Assembly: GCF_030418295.1 (NCBI RefSeq)
Contig: NZ_JAUHQA010000001.1
Span: forward strand, 1,240,001 to 1,304,000
DNA length: 64,000 nt
Source of the DNA: Demequina muriae
GTDB taxonomy: Bacteria; Actinomycetota; Actinomycetes; Actinomycetales; Demequinaceae
Direction of reading: 5' to 3'
Part shown: positions 52,623 to 61,048 of the stretch, piece after piece
Position numbering within the stretch: the stretch's first letter is position 1
Layout of the letters: the number at the start of each line of letters is the position of its first letter
The notes under the pieces: generated by a model
What the model was told of the DNA's origin: nothing
Database searches by the model: none
What the model saw: the letters and a program-made list of their open reading frames with translations, nothing else
Position numbers and translations under genes: made by a program

Positions 52623-52913
52623 CTACTTGGCGTCGGGGCGCAGCAGCTTGGTGCGAAGAATCGACTCGTTGAGGCCGAGCTGACGCTCGAGCTCCTTGGC
52701 CGTGGCGGACTCCGAGGTGAAGTTGATCACCGCGTAGATGCCGTCGTTCTTCTTCTTGATCGGGTAGGCCAGGCGACGTCGGCCCCAGATGTCGAGCTTG
52801 TCGATCGTGCCGTCGTCTCCCGTGATCACCTTCAGGTACTTGTCGAGCGACGGCTGAACCGTCCGCTCGTCAACCTCTGGGTCGAGAATGACCATCATTT
52901 CGTACTGACGCAT
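52623..52913 (-). CDS. rpsF: 30S ribosomal protein S6
   Basis: 96-aa protein with [16 protein letters not shown] at its start and [19 protein letters not shown] in the centre. The upstream RBS is within GAGGAGGTGGG. First gene of the operon with ssb, rpsR and rplI. Confidence 0.97.
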   Translation of the reverse strand: MRQYEMMVILDPEVDERTVQPSLDKYLKVITGDDGTIDKLDIWGRRRLAYPIKKKNDGIYAVINFTSESATAKELERQLGLNESILRTKLLRPDAK

Positions 52914-53071
52914 CGAATACCCACCTCCTCTGGACTTGTGCGGCCACGGACGTTCCGTGGCAGGAGGGTTGATGCCTGCGACTCTCTCACCAGGGGGCGA
53001 GAGGGCCAGCGACAAGGATACCGTGCGTGGGGGTCGCAGGGGAATCGTCGTCCACAGGTAGCGTGGGTGGG

Positions 53072-54115
53072 GTGAGCAACAGACGGCCGATGCGCGTGGA
53101 GCAGGTCTCCGACGACCGCTTCCTGGAACTGGCTTCGGGCTCGGGGGAGCCCGTGCCGATCGAGCAGTCCCCGGCGTGGGACCCTTACGACGAGGCCGTG
53201 TCCGAGCGCGCCTTCTGGCGGCGGCTGGCAGTCCTCGACGGGGACGAACCGGTGGCCGTGATCGCCCTCACCGAGTACACCGGGCGCGGGTTCCGCTACC
53301 TGTGGGCCAAGCATGGCCCCGTCTGGATCGGCGAGCAGACCCCCGAGGCCGAGCGCGCTCTGCGCGACGCCCTCCGTGCCTACATCGGTGCCGAGGCGCC
53401 GCACATCGTGTTCGTCCGCCTCCACGCCCGCCACCCCGCCTCGGATCTGCACGAGCTGCTGCAGACGGTCACCTACGACCGCACCGTCGTCATCGACCTG
53501 ACGCCCGAGGAGGACGACATCTTCGCGTCCTTCGCCAAGCGCCGTCGCACGGGAATCCGCAAGGCGCTGCGGGACGAGAACTTCGACCTGACGGACGAGT
53601 CCGGGCTCAGCCGCGAGGCCTTCGGCGAGCTCTACGCGATCTATGAGGAGACCGCGGAGCGGGACGACTTCGGCATCTACGAGGCCGACACCTACTACGC
53701 GATGGTCGCAGCGCTCGGGGAGCACGCGCGGGTGTTCGTCGCGCGTCGCACCGACTCCGGCACGGACGACGCCCCCGCCGAGCCGGGCCGCGCGGTCGCC
53801 TGGGTGATCGTCACGACCTACGACGGCAAGGCGACGAGCTACTACGCCGGCGCGAACCACGAGGCGCGCGGCACCAACGCCGTGATGCTGCTGCGCTGGC
53901 ACGTGATGCGGGTGCTGAAGGCCGAGGGCGTGACCCAGTACGACCTCATGGGCGTCGACTCCGCACGCGCGCCGCAGCTGAAGAGCGTGGGCGACTTCAA
54001 GCGCCAGTTCGCGGACGAGACAGAGGTCGACGGCGCCTGGGACGTGGCCGTCAAGCCGCTGCGCTACCGCGCGCTCACCCTCGCGCTGCGCCTCAAGCGC
54101 CTGCTGAAGCGCTAG
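53072..54115 (+). CDS. FemX/FemAB-like peptidyltransferase (lipid II interpeptide bridge type)
   Basis: 347-aa protein with two GNAT-like folds. Blocks: [49 protein letters not shown] (typical Fem motif), [21 protein letters not shown] and QYDLMGVDS. Fem transferases use aminoacyl-tRNA to add bridge residues to lipid II or act on related acceptors. The GTG start was chosen because the preceding sequence is GTGGGTGGG; an ATG at 53090 is possible. Next to PBP1, so a wall role is supported by context. Confidence 0.88.
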   Translation: MSNRRPMRVEQVSDDRFLELASGSGEPVPIEQSPAWDPYDEAVSERAFWRRLAVLDGDEPVAVIALTEYTGRGFRYLWAKHGPVWIGEQTPEAERALRDALRAYIGAEAPHIVFVRLHARHPASDLHELLQTVTYDRTVVIDLTPEEDDIFASFAKRRRTGIRKALRDENFDLTDESGLSREAFGELYAIYEETAERDDFGIYEADTYYAMVAALGEHARVFVARRTDSGTDDAPAEPGRAVAWVIVTTYDGKATSYYAGANHEARGTNAVMLLRWHVMRVLKAEGVTQYDLMGVDSARAPQLKSVGDFKRQFADETEVDGAWDVAVKPLRYRALTLALRLKRLLKR

Positions 54116-54174
54116 CCACCGCAACGCTGGGCCCCGGCCCGCCCGCGCATCGGCCGTCGCCGGACCGCGCGCCA

Positions 54175-54223
54175 GCAGTCACGGAGTGCCGAAACCGGCA
54201 CGATGTCAGCACTCCGTGACTGC
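54175..54223. terminator. Bidirectional terminator with perfect 15-bp stem and nested hairpin
   Basis: GCAGTCACGGAGTGC (54175-54189) pairs exactly with 54209-54223. The loop region can form a second small stem, TGCCG-AAAC-CGGCA, overlapping the first. It separates the convergent Fem and PBP1 genes. Confidence 0.75.
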
Positions 54224-54248
54224 CGCGACGCGGGGTCCGCTGGCGGGG

Positions 54249-56651
54249 CTACTCCTCGTCGGGATCCGCAGTGGGCGGACCCGACGGTTCTGGCTCGGGG
54301 GATGGCTCGGGGTCCTCAGGCTCGGGCTCCGGCTCTTCCGGCTCCGGCTCGGGCTCGGGCTCTTCCGGCTCCGGCTCGGGCTCCGGCTCCGGCGGTCGAC
54401 TCACCGTCTCGCTGGGGGTGGGGCTCGGCTCCGGGGGCGGCGGCTCGCTGTTGGCGACCTCGCCCACATTGGCGCGCGGCGGGAAGTCCACCACCTCCAT
54501 GGGCTCCAGGATCGGCTCCATCATCCAGGTCCAGACGCGCGACGGGACGGTCGAGCCCGTGATCTGATCGAAGCCGCCGAACGGCGTGATCTGCTCCGCG
54601 GAGCCGTCCTCGCCCACCTGGTACAGGGAGACCGAGCCCACGATCTGCGGCGAGAAGCCCACGAACCACGCGGAGCGGTTCTCGTTGGACGTTCCCGTCT
54701 TGCCCGCGAGAGGCCGGCCGATCTGGTTGGCGAACTCGCCGGAGCCGAAGCGCACCACCTGCTGCATCGCGTACGTGGTGTCGGCCATGACGTCCTCGGC
54801 GAACACGCGCTCGTCCTCGACCTCGTGCTCGTAGACCACCTCGCCATCGGAGTCGGTCACGGTCTGCACCATGAACGGCTCGGTCCGCACGCCGGCGTTG
54901 GCGATGGTCGCATAGGCATGCGCCATGTCGAGGGCGTGAGGCGAGGCGGTGCCCAGTACGTTGGACGCGTTCGGCTCGAGGCCCAGCGTGTCCTCGGGGA
55001 GCCCCGCCTTGATCGCGGTCTCCATCACCACCTGCGGCGTGACCTCGAGGCCTAGCTGCACATAGGCGGTGTTGACCGAGCTCTGGGTCGCGCGCACCAG
55101 GTCGATGTAGCCGTAGTCGACGCCGCCGAAGTTGCGCACGGGGCGATCGAAGCCCTCGAACTCCATCTCATTGTTGGACAGGTACTCGGTCTCGAGGCTG
55201 ATGCCGCGCTCGAGAGCGCCGATGAGCGCGAAAGGCTTGAACGTCGATCCGGCCTGGGCGACGTCCTGGGTGACCGCGTTGCGCTGGACCTCCAGGTAGT
55301 CGGGTCCGCCGTACATCGACGTGACCGCACCGGTAGCGGCGTCCATGGTCACGGCCGCGACGCGCAGGTTGTCGGCGTGGTCGTCCGGCATCTGGGCCAC
55401 CGCGTCTTCAGCGGCCTGCTGGTGCTCGGGGACGATGGTGGTCGTGACCCGGTAGCCGAGCGACTCGATCTCCTCCTGAGAGGCTCCTGTGCGCTCGACG
55501 ACCTCGTCCATCGCCTCACGCAGGATGTAGCCCTGCGTCCCCGCGAACACGTCCGCGTTCTGGTACTCGATGGGCTCGGGGAACTGCGTGATGTCGTCCC
55601 GCTCGTCCTGCGTGAGGAACTCGGCGTCGACCATGCCGTCGAGCACGTAGTTCCAGCGCTGCTCGGCGCGCTCGGGGTCGATGCGCGGGTCCCAGTTGCT
55701 GGGCGCCGGGATGATCCCCGCGAGCATGGCCGACTCGGACAGCGTCAGGTCCGCGGCGGGCTTGCCGTAGTACTGCTCGGCGGCCGCCTGGATGCCATAG
55801 GCGCCGCGGCCGAAGTAGATGGTGTTGAGGTAGTTGCCCAGCACCTCTTCCTTGGACTGCTCCTGGTCGATCTTGAGCGCCAGCAGCGTCTCCTCGATCT
55901 TGCCGGGGATCGACGTGGTCGTCTCGCCCACGTAGTACCGCTCGACGTACTGCTGAGTGATCGACGAGCCACCCTGCTGCTCGTTCATCACCACGGTGCG
56001 GAACAGCGCGCGGGACATGCCCACCACATCGATGCCGGGGTTGGTCCAGAAGCTGCGATCCTCCGCGGCGACCACGGCGTTGCCCACGTGGTCGGGCAGC
56101 GTCTCGATGCCCACGACCTCACGGTTCGCGACGCCCAGGCTTCCCAGCTCGGTCTCGCCATCCGCGTAGTAGAACGTCGAGGCCTGCGCCTGCGCGAAGT
56201 CGTCGGGCTCCGGAACCTCGAGGCTGACGTACTTGATGATCAGCGCGATGAGCCCGATCAGCGCGACCGCGAGGCCCGCGATCAGCGCGCCGAAGCCGAT
56301 GCGGCGAAGCCAGAACTTCCAGCGGGGCTGGTCCGAGCGGTCGGTGCGCTTGCCGCCGCCACCCTTGCCACCGCCCTTGCCGCCCTTGGCTGCGGACTTC
56401 GGCTTGCCCTTCGATGCGCCAGCCTTCGATGCCGCGGTGCCGCTGGCGCCGGTGCGGGGCTTGGCCGCGGATCCCTGGCGTGCGGACGCATTGGTGGTGT
56501 TCACGGAGCTCCACGGCGGGATGCCGTTCGCGGGTGCGCCGGACGAGTCACGCCTCACGCCCGTCGAGGCGCGCGTCGGCTGCGCTCCGGTGGTGGAACG
56601 CGTGCTTCTGCGCTGCGGGGTCGGCCGCTGCGGCCTGCTCGAATCGGTCAC
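54249..56651 (-). CDS. ponA: Bifunctional class A penicillin-binding protein (PBP1)
   Basis: 800-aa peptidoglycan synthase. A basic, Gly/Lys-rich cytosolic N terminus (to about residue 105) leads to one membrane helix (about 115-140). The GT51 domain has VVAAEDRSFWTNPGID and QQGGSSITQQYVERYY. The transpeptidase domain has the SxxK serine in AGSTFKPF, SVN in QSSVNTAY and KTGTSNENRSAW. The C-terminal 80 residues are disordered, with about 25 Glu-Pro pairs (PEPEPEPEEPEP). The gene lies next to Fem and near ino1, as in mycobacteria. An MtrA-like box lies 85 bp upstream. Confidence 0.96.
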   Translation of the reverse strand: MTDSSRPQRPTPQRRSTRSTTGAQPTRASTGVRRDSSGAPANGIPPWSSVNTTNASARQGSAAKPRTGASGTAASKAGASKGKPKSAAKGGKGGGKGGGGKRTDRSDQPRWKFWLRRIGFGALIAGLAVALIGLIALIIKYVSLEVPEPDDFAQAQASTFYYADGETELGSLGVANREVVGIETLPDHVGNAVVAAEDRSFWTNPGIDVVGMSRALFRTVVMNEQQGGSSITQQYVERYYVGETTTSIPGKIEETLLALKIDQEQSKEEVLGNYLNTIYFGRGAYGIQAAAEQYYGKPAADLTLSESAMLAGIIPAPSNWDPRIDPERAEQRWNYVLDGMVDAEFLTQDERDDITQFPEPIEYQNADVFAGTQGYILREAMDEVVERTGASQEEIESLGYRVTTTIVPEHQQAAEDAVAQMPDDHADNLRVAAVTMDAATGAVTSMYGGPDYLEVQRNAVTQDVAQAGSTFKPFALIGALERGISLETEYLSNNEMEFEGFDRPVRNFGGVDYGYIDLVRATQSSVNTAYVQLGLEVTPQVVMETAIKAGLPEDTLGLEPNASNVLGTASPHALDMAHAYATIANAGVRTEPFMVQTVTDSDGEVVYEHEVEDERVFAEDVMADTTYAMQQVVRFGSGEFANQIGRPLAGKTGTSNENRSAWFVGFSPQIVGSVSLYQVGEDGSAEQITPFGGFDQITGSTVPSRVWTWMMEPILEPMEVVDFPPRANVGEVANSEPPPPEPSPTPSETVSRPPEPEPEPEPEEPEPEPEPEEPEPEPEDPEPSPEPEPSGPPTADPDEE

Positions 56652-56735
56652 TGTCTTCTCACCCTAGGGAGATCGGGGCGAGCCAGGGGAACGGCCCGCC
56701 GTGGCATCGGCGCTTGGAAGGCGGCCGATGCGGTG

Positions 56736-56749
56736 GTCACGTCAGTAAC
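56736..56749 (+). promoter_or_regulatory. Candidate MtrA-like direct-repeat box upstream of PBP1
   Basis: GTCAC-GTCA-GTAAC followed by GCG. It matches the box at 8695-8708 in repeat sequence, spacer length, downstream GCG, orientation relative to its minus-strand gene and distance (85 versus 102 bp). Confidence 0.45.
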
Positions 56750-56808
56750 GCGCGACGACGTCGAATCGTGGCCCGGCCTGCGCGCCCTCGCACAGGAACG
56801 CTAGCCGA

Positions 56809-56840
56809 TGTATCGTGTCGATACAACCAACTGCTATGGT
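56809..56840 (+). promoter_or_regulatory. PadR operator and promoter
   Basis: TGTATCG-TGT-CGATACA (56809-56825) is a perfect 7-3-7 inverted repeat, matching the style of PadR binding sites. A -10 element TATGGT (56835-56840) lies close downstream, so a bound dimer would cover the -35 area and repress its own gene, and perhaps ino1. Confidence 0.8.
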
Positions 56841-56907
56841 GAGCGTCTGCTGCGGCGGTCGCCGCCCTGGCAGCACCCGCATCGAGCAACGAACGAGAGG
56901 AGGGCCC

Positions 56908-57498
56908 GTGGCCAAGACTGACGTCCTGTCACTGGCAATCCTCGGCATGCTCTCCGAGCAGCCGTTGCACGGCTATCAGATCCGCAAGCGACTCGGCAAC
57001 GAGCTCGGCCCGTTCCGTGCCCTCAGCTACGGCTCGCTGTACCCGTGCCTCAAGCGCATGGTCGGCGAGGGCCTCATCGCCACCGACGACCGTGACGACA
57101 GCGTGATCCGCGCCACCGCCTCGAAGCGCTCCCGCATCTCGTATCAGCTGACCGACGCCGGCAAGGCCCGGTTGGAGGAGGAACTCGCGAGCTCGGGCGC
57201 CTCCTCGTGGGACGACGATGCCTTCGACGTGCGCTTCTCGATGTTCGAGCGCACCGATTCCGTGACCCGCCTGCGCATTCTCGAGGGGCGCCGATCGCGC
57301 CTCGCCGAGCGGCTCGAGGAGGTCGCCGAGGGCCTCCAGCGCGTACGCGAACGTCACGACGCCTACACCACCGAGCTTCACCGTCACGGCCTCGAACGGG
57401 TCGAGCGGGAGGTCGAATGGCTCGACCGGCTCATTGAGAACGAACGATCCGCGACCCGCGGAGACACCAACAACACCGCTTCCGCGGGCAACAACTAA
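56908..57498 (+). CDS. PadR-family transcriptional regulator
   Basis: 196-aa regulator. Winged-helix domain: DVLSLAILGMLSEQPLHGYQIRKRL then ALSYGSLYPCLKRMVGEGLI. The C-terminal half is coiled-coil (RLAERLEEVAEGLQRVRERH) for dimerisation. GAGAGGAGGG precedes the GTG. Only nine bp before ino1, so cotranscribed; this padR-ino1 pairing is also seen in mycobacteria, which suggests control of inositol synthesis. Confidence 0.95.
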   Translation: MAKTDVLSLAILGMLSEQPLHGYQIRKRLGNELGPFRALSYGSLYPCLKRMVGEGLIATDDRDDSVIRATASKRSRISYQLTDAGKARLEEELASSGASSWDDDAFDVRFSMFERTDSVTRLRILEGRRSRLAERLEEVAEGLQRVRERHDAYTTELHRHGLERVEREVEWLDRLIENERSATRGDTNNTASAGNN

Positions 57499-57507
57499 GG
57501 AGAAATC

Positions 57508-58599
57508 ATGGCTGCACTTCGCGTCGCCATCGTCGGCGTCGGAAACTGCGCGACGTCCCTCGTCCAGGGCGTGGAGTTCTACAAGGACCGCGTCGCAGGC
57601 GAGACCGTTCCCGGCCTCATGCACGTTCAGTTCGGCGACTACCACATCTCGGACATCGAGTTCGTGGCAGCGTTCGACGTCGACTCGCTGAAGGTCGGCA
57701 AGGAGCTCGTCGAGGCCACTCAGTCCTCCGAGAACAACACCATCAAGATCTGCGACGTCCCCAAGACGGACATCCAGGTGCAGCGCGGCCACACCCTCGA
57801 CGGTCTCGGCAAGTACTACAGGGAGACCATCACGGAGTCGGACGACGCCCCCGTCGACGTCGTGCAGGTGCTGCGTGAGACGGAAGCCGACGTGCTCGTC
57901 TGCTACCTGCCCGTGGGCTCCGAAGAGGCCGCCAAGTTCTACGCGCAGTGCGCCATCGACGCGAACGTGGCGTTCGTGAACGCCCTCCCGGTGTTCATCG
58001 CCTCCGACCCCGTGTGGGCCAAGAAGTTCGAGGACGCCGGCGTGCCGATCGTGGGCGACGACATCAAGTCCCAGGTGGGCGCCACCATCACGCACCGCGT
58101 CATGGCCCGCCTGTTCGAGGACCGCGGCGTCACGCTGGACCGCACGTACCAGCTGAACGTCGGCGGCAACATGGACTTCAAGAACATGCTCGAGCGCGAC
58201 CGCCTCGAGTCCAAGAAGGTCTCGAAGACCCAGGCCGTCACGTCCAACCTCGAGGGCTCGCTCAAGGACCTCAAGGACTCGCGCGACGTGCACATCGGCC
58301 CGTCCGACTACGTCGCCTGGCTCGATGACCGCAAGTGGGCGTACGTGCGCCTCGAGGGCCGCGCGTTCGGCGAGGTGCCCCTCACGCTCGAGTACAAGCT
58401 CGAGGTGTGGGACTCGCCCAACTCCGCCGGCATCATCATCGACGCGATCCGCGCCGCGAAGATCGCCAAGGACCGCGGCGTCGGCGGGCCGATCCTCTCG
58501 GCCTCGACCTACTTCATGAAGTCGCCGCCCGTGCAGATGGAAGACACCAAGGGCCGCGTCCAGCTCGAGGCCTTCATCGCCGGAGACATCGAGCGGTAG
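57508..58599 (+). CDS. ino1: Inositol-3-phosphate synthase
   Basis: 363-aa NAD-dependent enzyme making inositol-3-phosphate from glucose-6-phosphate, feeding phosphatidylinositol and mycothiol. Motifs: [15 protein letters not shown] (NAD binding), [34 protein letters not shown] and [24 protein letters not shown] precedes the ATG. Actinobacterial length. Transcription ends at a strong hairpin 31 bp downstream. Confidence 0.97.
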   Translation: MAALRVAIVGVGNCATSLVQGVEFYKDRVAGETVPGLMHVQFGDYHISDIEFVAAFDVDSLKVGKELVEATQSSENNTIKICDVPKTDIQVQRGHTLDGLGKYYRETITESDDAPVDVVQVLRETEADVLVCYLPVGSEEAAKFYAQCAIDANVAFVNALPVFIASDPVWAKKFEDAGVPIVGDDIKSQVGATITHRVMARLFEDRGVTLDRTYQLNVGGNMDFKNMLERDRLESKKVSKTQAVTSNLEGSLKDLKDSRDVHIGPSDYVAWLDDRKWAYVRLEGRAFGEVPLTLEYKLEVWDSPNSAGIIIDAIRAAKIAKDRGVGGPILSASTYFMKSPPVQMEDTKGRVQLEAFIAGDIER

Positions 58600-58629
58600 T
58601 TCAGACATCGAGCGGTAGTTCGGTCGTCA

Positions 58630-58680
58630 CACAGCGAAAGGGCCCGGTCACCATCACGGTGACCGGGCCCTTTCGCTGTG
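58630..58680. terminator. Strong bidirectional terminator after ino1
   Basis: A perfect 23-bp stem (58630-58652 with 58658-58680) and a five-base loop ATCAC. The stem contains AAAGGGCCCGG and its complement, giving a short T-run in both directions. Confidence 0.92.
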
Positions 58681-58700
58681 GCGGTGTCGCGAGCGCCGAC

Positions 58701-58799
58701 GCGACTGCGTCGACTGCGCTCACGCGACTGAGCGAATTGCGCTCACGCGACTGCGTTGATTGCACTCACGCGACTGCGCTAGTTACGCTCACGCGACCT
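58701..58799. repeat. Four-copy 23-bp tandem repeat between convergent genes
   Basis: Units at 58701-58723, 58724-58746, 58747-58769 and 58770-58792, plus a partial fifth to about 58799. Consensus is near GCGACTGCGTTGATTGCGCTCAC, with constant ends GCGACTG and CTCAC and a variable middle. The fourth unit contains the stop codon of the minus-strand NAD(P)-binding gene and the fifth runs into its coding end. Confidence 0.85.
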
Positions 58800-59460
58800 C
58801 GCGCTCGATGGCGGCGGGGATGGGCGTCTCGCCGCTCACGGCCTCCCACTGCTTGCCGGCCGATGCGGGCTGGTCCAGGCAGTCGGCGAGCACGTGGGCC
58901 ACGTCGGCCCGCGGGATCTGGCCCTGGTCGACGGACTCGGACAGGGCGATCTTGCCGGTCGCCGCGCCGTCGGTGAGTCCGCCGGGGCGGATGATGGTCC
59001 ACGACAGCCCGGAGTCGCGCAGCGCAGCATCCGCGTCGCGCTTGGCGTCGACGTAGGCCTTCCACACGGGCTCCGTGTCGTCGGGCACAGGGTTGTCCAC
59101 GCCGAACGCGGAGATCTGCACGAACCGCTCGATGCCGGCGGCCTTCGCGCCCGCGATCGACTTGAGCGAACCCTCGAGGTCGACGGTGCGCTTGCGGTCG
59201 ATGTCGCCGTCAGGGCCGCCGCCGGCCGCGAACACCACGGCGTCACAGCCCTCGAAGGCCTGGGCGAAGTCCTCCTCGGACGCCGCCTCGATGTCGAGCA
59301 GGCGGGGCTCGGTGCCCATCGCGGCGAGGTCGAGCAGCTGCTGCTGCTTGCGAGCCAGGGGGACGACGGTCTTGCCGCGGCCCTTCAGGATCGGAATGAG
59401 CTGGAGGGCGATCTTGCCGTGGCCGCCCACAATGGCGATGCGCTGGGGAGTAGAAGTCAT
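58789..59460 (-). CDS. NAD(P)-binding atypical SDR (YwnB/YfhF-like)
   Basis: 223-aa protein with the atypical-SDR start AIVGGHGKIALQLIPIL, a VVFAAGGGPDG segment and YVDAKRDADAALR. The catalytic YxxxK pattern is present in KAYVDAKR. It resembles small flavin- or NAD(P)-reductase-type proteins of the NmrA/SDR_a5 branch; the substrate is unknown. Start ATG chosen by Rossmann alignment. Confidence 0.85.
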   Translation of the reverse strand: MTSTPQRIAIVGGHGKIALQLIPILKGRGKTVVPLARKQQQLLDLAAMGTEPRLLDIEAASEEDFAQAFEGCDAVVFAAGGGPDGDIDRKRTVDLEGSLKSIAGAKAAGIERFVQISAFGVDNPVPDDTEPVWKAYVDAKRDADAALRDSGLSWTIIRPGGLTDGAATGKIALSESVDQGQIPRADVAHVLADCLDQPASAGKQWEAVSGETPIPAAIEREVA

Positions 59461-59550
59461 GGCTCCACCATGCCCCGTCCACGCATCGGATGCACGTTCG
59501 TTCGCGCTCAGTGGAAGTGGGAATGGCGCGGCGGTCACGCAGCAGAGCAG

Positions 59551-60213
59551 TCAGGCGGCACGACGCGACGCCATCAGCACCACGCCGAGCGCCGCCAGCA
59601 TCCCGCCGCCAGCCGCGCGCACCCGGGCCACCCGCGCGGGGGACGAGGCGATCCACCCCCGTGCCCGAGCTGCCGCGAGCGCCCACACGCTGTCGACGAG
59701 CACCGCCATGAGCGCGAACACCACGCCGAGCTCCAGGATCTGCGGCCATGCCGGGCCTCGTGCGGGATCCACGAACTGCGGCAGCACCGCCACCATGAAC
59801 ACCAGGGTCTTGGGGTTGGCGACGCCCACGAGGAACGACTCGGACAGCGCCCGTCTCACGCTGAGCGGAGGAAACGTCCCGTCGTCGGGGTCCACCACGC
59901 TCGGGTCACCGAGACCGTCGCGGCGATGGCGGATCGCTTGCAGCCCTAGGTACACGAGGTAGATGCCGCCGGCGATCTTCAGCACGGTGAAGGCCGTGGC
60001 GGACGCCGCCACGAGGGCCCCGACCCCCGCAGCAACGAGCACCGCATGCACCACGAATCCGCCTGCGTTGCCCAGCACCGAGAGCAGTGCTCCGCGGCGA
60101 CCGTGCTGGAGCGCACGACCGACGATGAACAGCACGCTGGGTCCGGGGATCGCAACGAGCACGCTTGCGAGCGCGACGAACGCGAGCAGGGACTCTCCGG
60201 TGATCATGCGCAC
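59551..60213 (-). CDS. LysE-family amino-acid exporter
   Basis: 220-aa membrane protein with six helices. The motif VAIPGPSVLFIVGRAL near residue 20 and the later NPKTLVFMVAVLPQFVD block identify the LysE/RhtB family. Exports amino acids or related metabolites; substrate unknown. M3 is an equally good start. Confidence 0.92.
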   Translation of the reverse strand: MRMITGESLLAFVALASVLVAIPGPSVLFIVGRALQHGRRGALLSVLGNAGGFVVHAVLVAAGVGALVAASATAFTVLKIAGGIYLVYLGLQAIRHRRDGLGDPSVVDPDDGTFPPLSVRRALSESFLVGVANPKTLVFMVAVLPQFVDPARGPAWPQILELGVVFALMAVLVDSVWALAAARARGWIASSPARVARVRAAGGGMLAALGVVLMASRRAA

Positions 60214-60297
60214 AGGCTAATCCGCGCATCGGCCGTCTGGAAGGCCCGGGCGCCTCCGGCACCCACCCGAACGAAGGGCCGATGCGCGGGCAGCGCC

Positions 60298-60819
60298 CTA
60301 CTGCGTGGGCGCGGGGGGCTGGGGAGGCAGGTAGCCGCCCGGTGCCTGGCCGGGCTGCGCCTGGCCGTACTGCGCCTGCTCATAGCCGCCGTACTGACCG
60401 CGCTCCGCGGCCTTGGGATCGGCGCCCCACCGGTTGGTGCCGGGCTGCGAGTCCATGAAGGCCATGATCAACGGCACGATGCCAAGGCTCACGAGGTTCA
60501 GCCACAGCCAGTGACCGGACTGGCCCATGTCGTGCAGGCGGCGTGCCCACGCGGCGTACACCGGGATGATCAGCGCGAGCGCAGCGATTACCACGATGCC
60601 GATCACCACGAAGAAGACCGCGAGCGCGGCCCCGGACGGGTCAGCCTCGACCTCTGACGTGGGCATCACCGTCAGCGCGGTCACCATCACGAGTCCGAAG
60701 CCCAGGATCGACACGAACTGCGTGAACAGATAGAAGAGCCAGAACTCCGAGCGGCGTGCGCGTCCCTCGAATGTCGCGTACTTGCCGAAGCAGTTCTTGA
60801 TTGCCTGTCCGAATCCCAC
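60298..60819 (-). CDS. DUF805 membrane protein
   Basis: 173-aa protein of the DUF805 family. The N terminus VGFGQAIKNCFGKYATFEGRARRSEFW is characteristic and four helices follow. The C-terminal 45 residues are rich in Gly, Gln, Pro and Tyr (GGYEQAQYGQAQPGQ). The function of the family is not known. AGGGGA lies before the chosen GTG. Confidence 0.88.
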   Translation of the reverse strand: MGFGQAIKNCFGKYATFEGRARRSEFWLFYLFTQFVSILGFGLVMVTALTVMPTSEVEADPSGAALAVFFVVIGIVVIAALALIIPVYAAWARRLHDMGQSGHWLWLNLVSLGIVPLIMAFMDSQPGTNRWGADPKAAERGQYGGYEQAQYGQAQPGQAPGGYLPPQPPAPTQ

Positions 60820-61048
60820 GGTGAATCCCCTCAACGGTCGAATAGTTGCGTGCCGCCACCGGCGCCTGGTCGCGAGCGTAGCGGGTTCACCCCTCAGCCA
60901 GGGCGATGCGTGGCCGCGCAGTCCGCCGCCCGCGCGCCGTCGCCCTCCGGCGCACCCCGGTGGTGCGCGATCGCCGGGCCCGGCCCGCGCATCGGCCGCA
61001 TGAAAGCAAGCGCTCTGCCGCCGTCGCCGGGGGCTCTAGGCTGACGCC

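Noticed and set aside
56929..58608. 559-aa minus-strand frame opposite padR and ino1
   Set aside because: Antisense to two strongly supported genes and lacks any family resemblance.
58701..58799. 23-bp tandem array considered as CRISPR
   Set aside because: Units are directly adjacent with no unique spacers and no cas genes are near.
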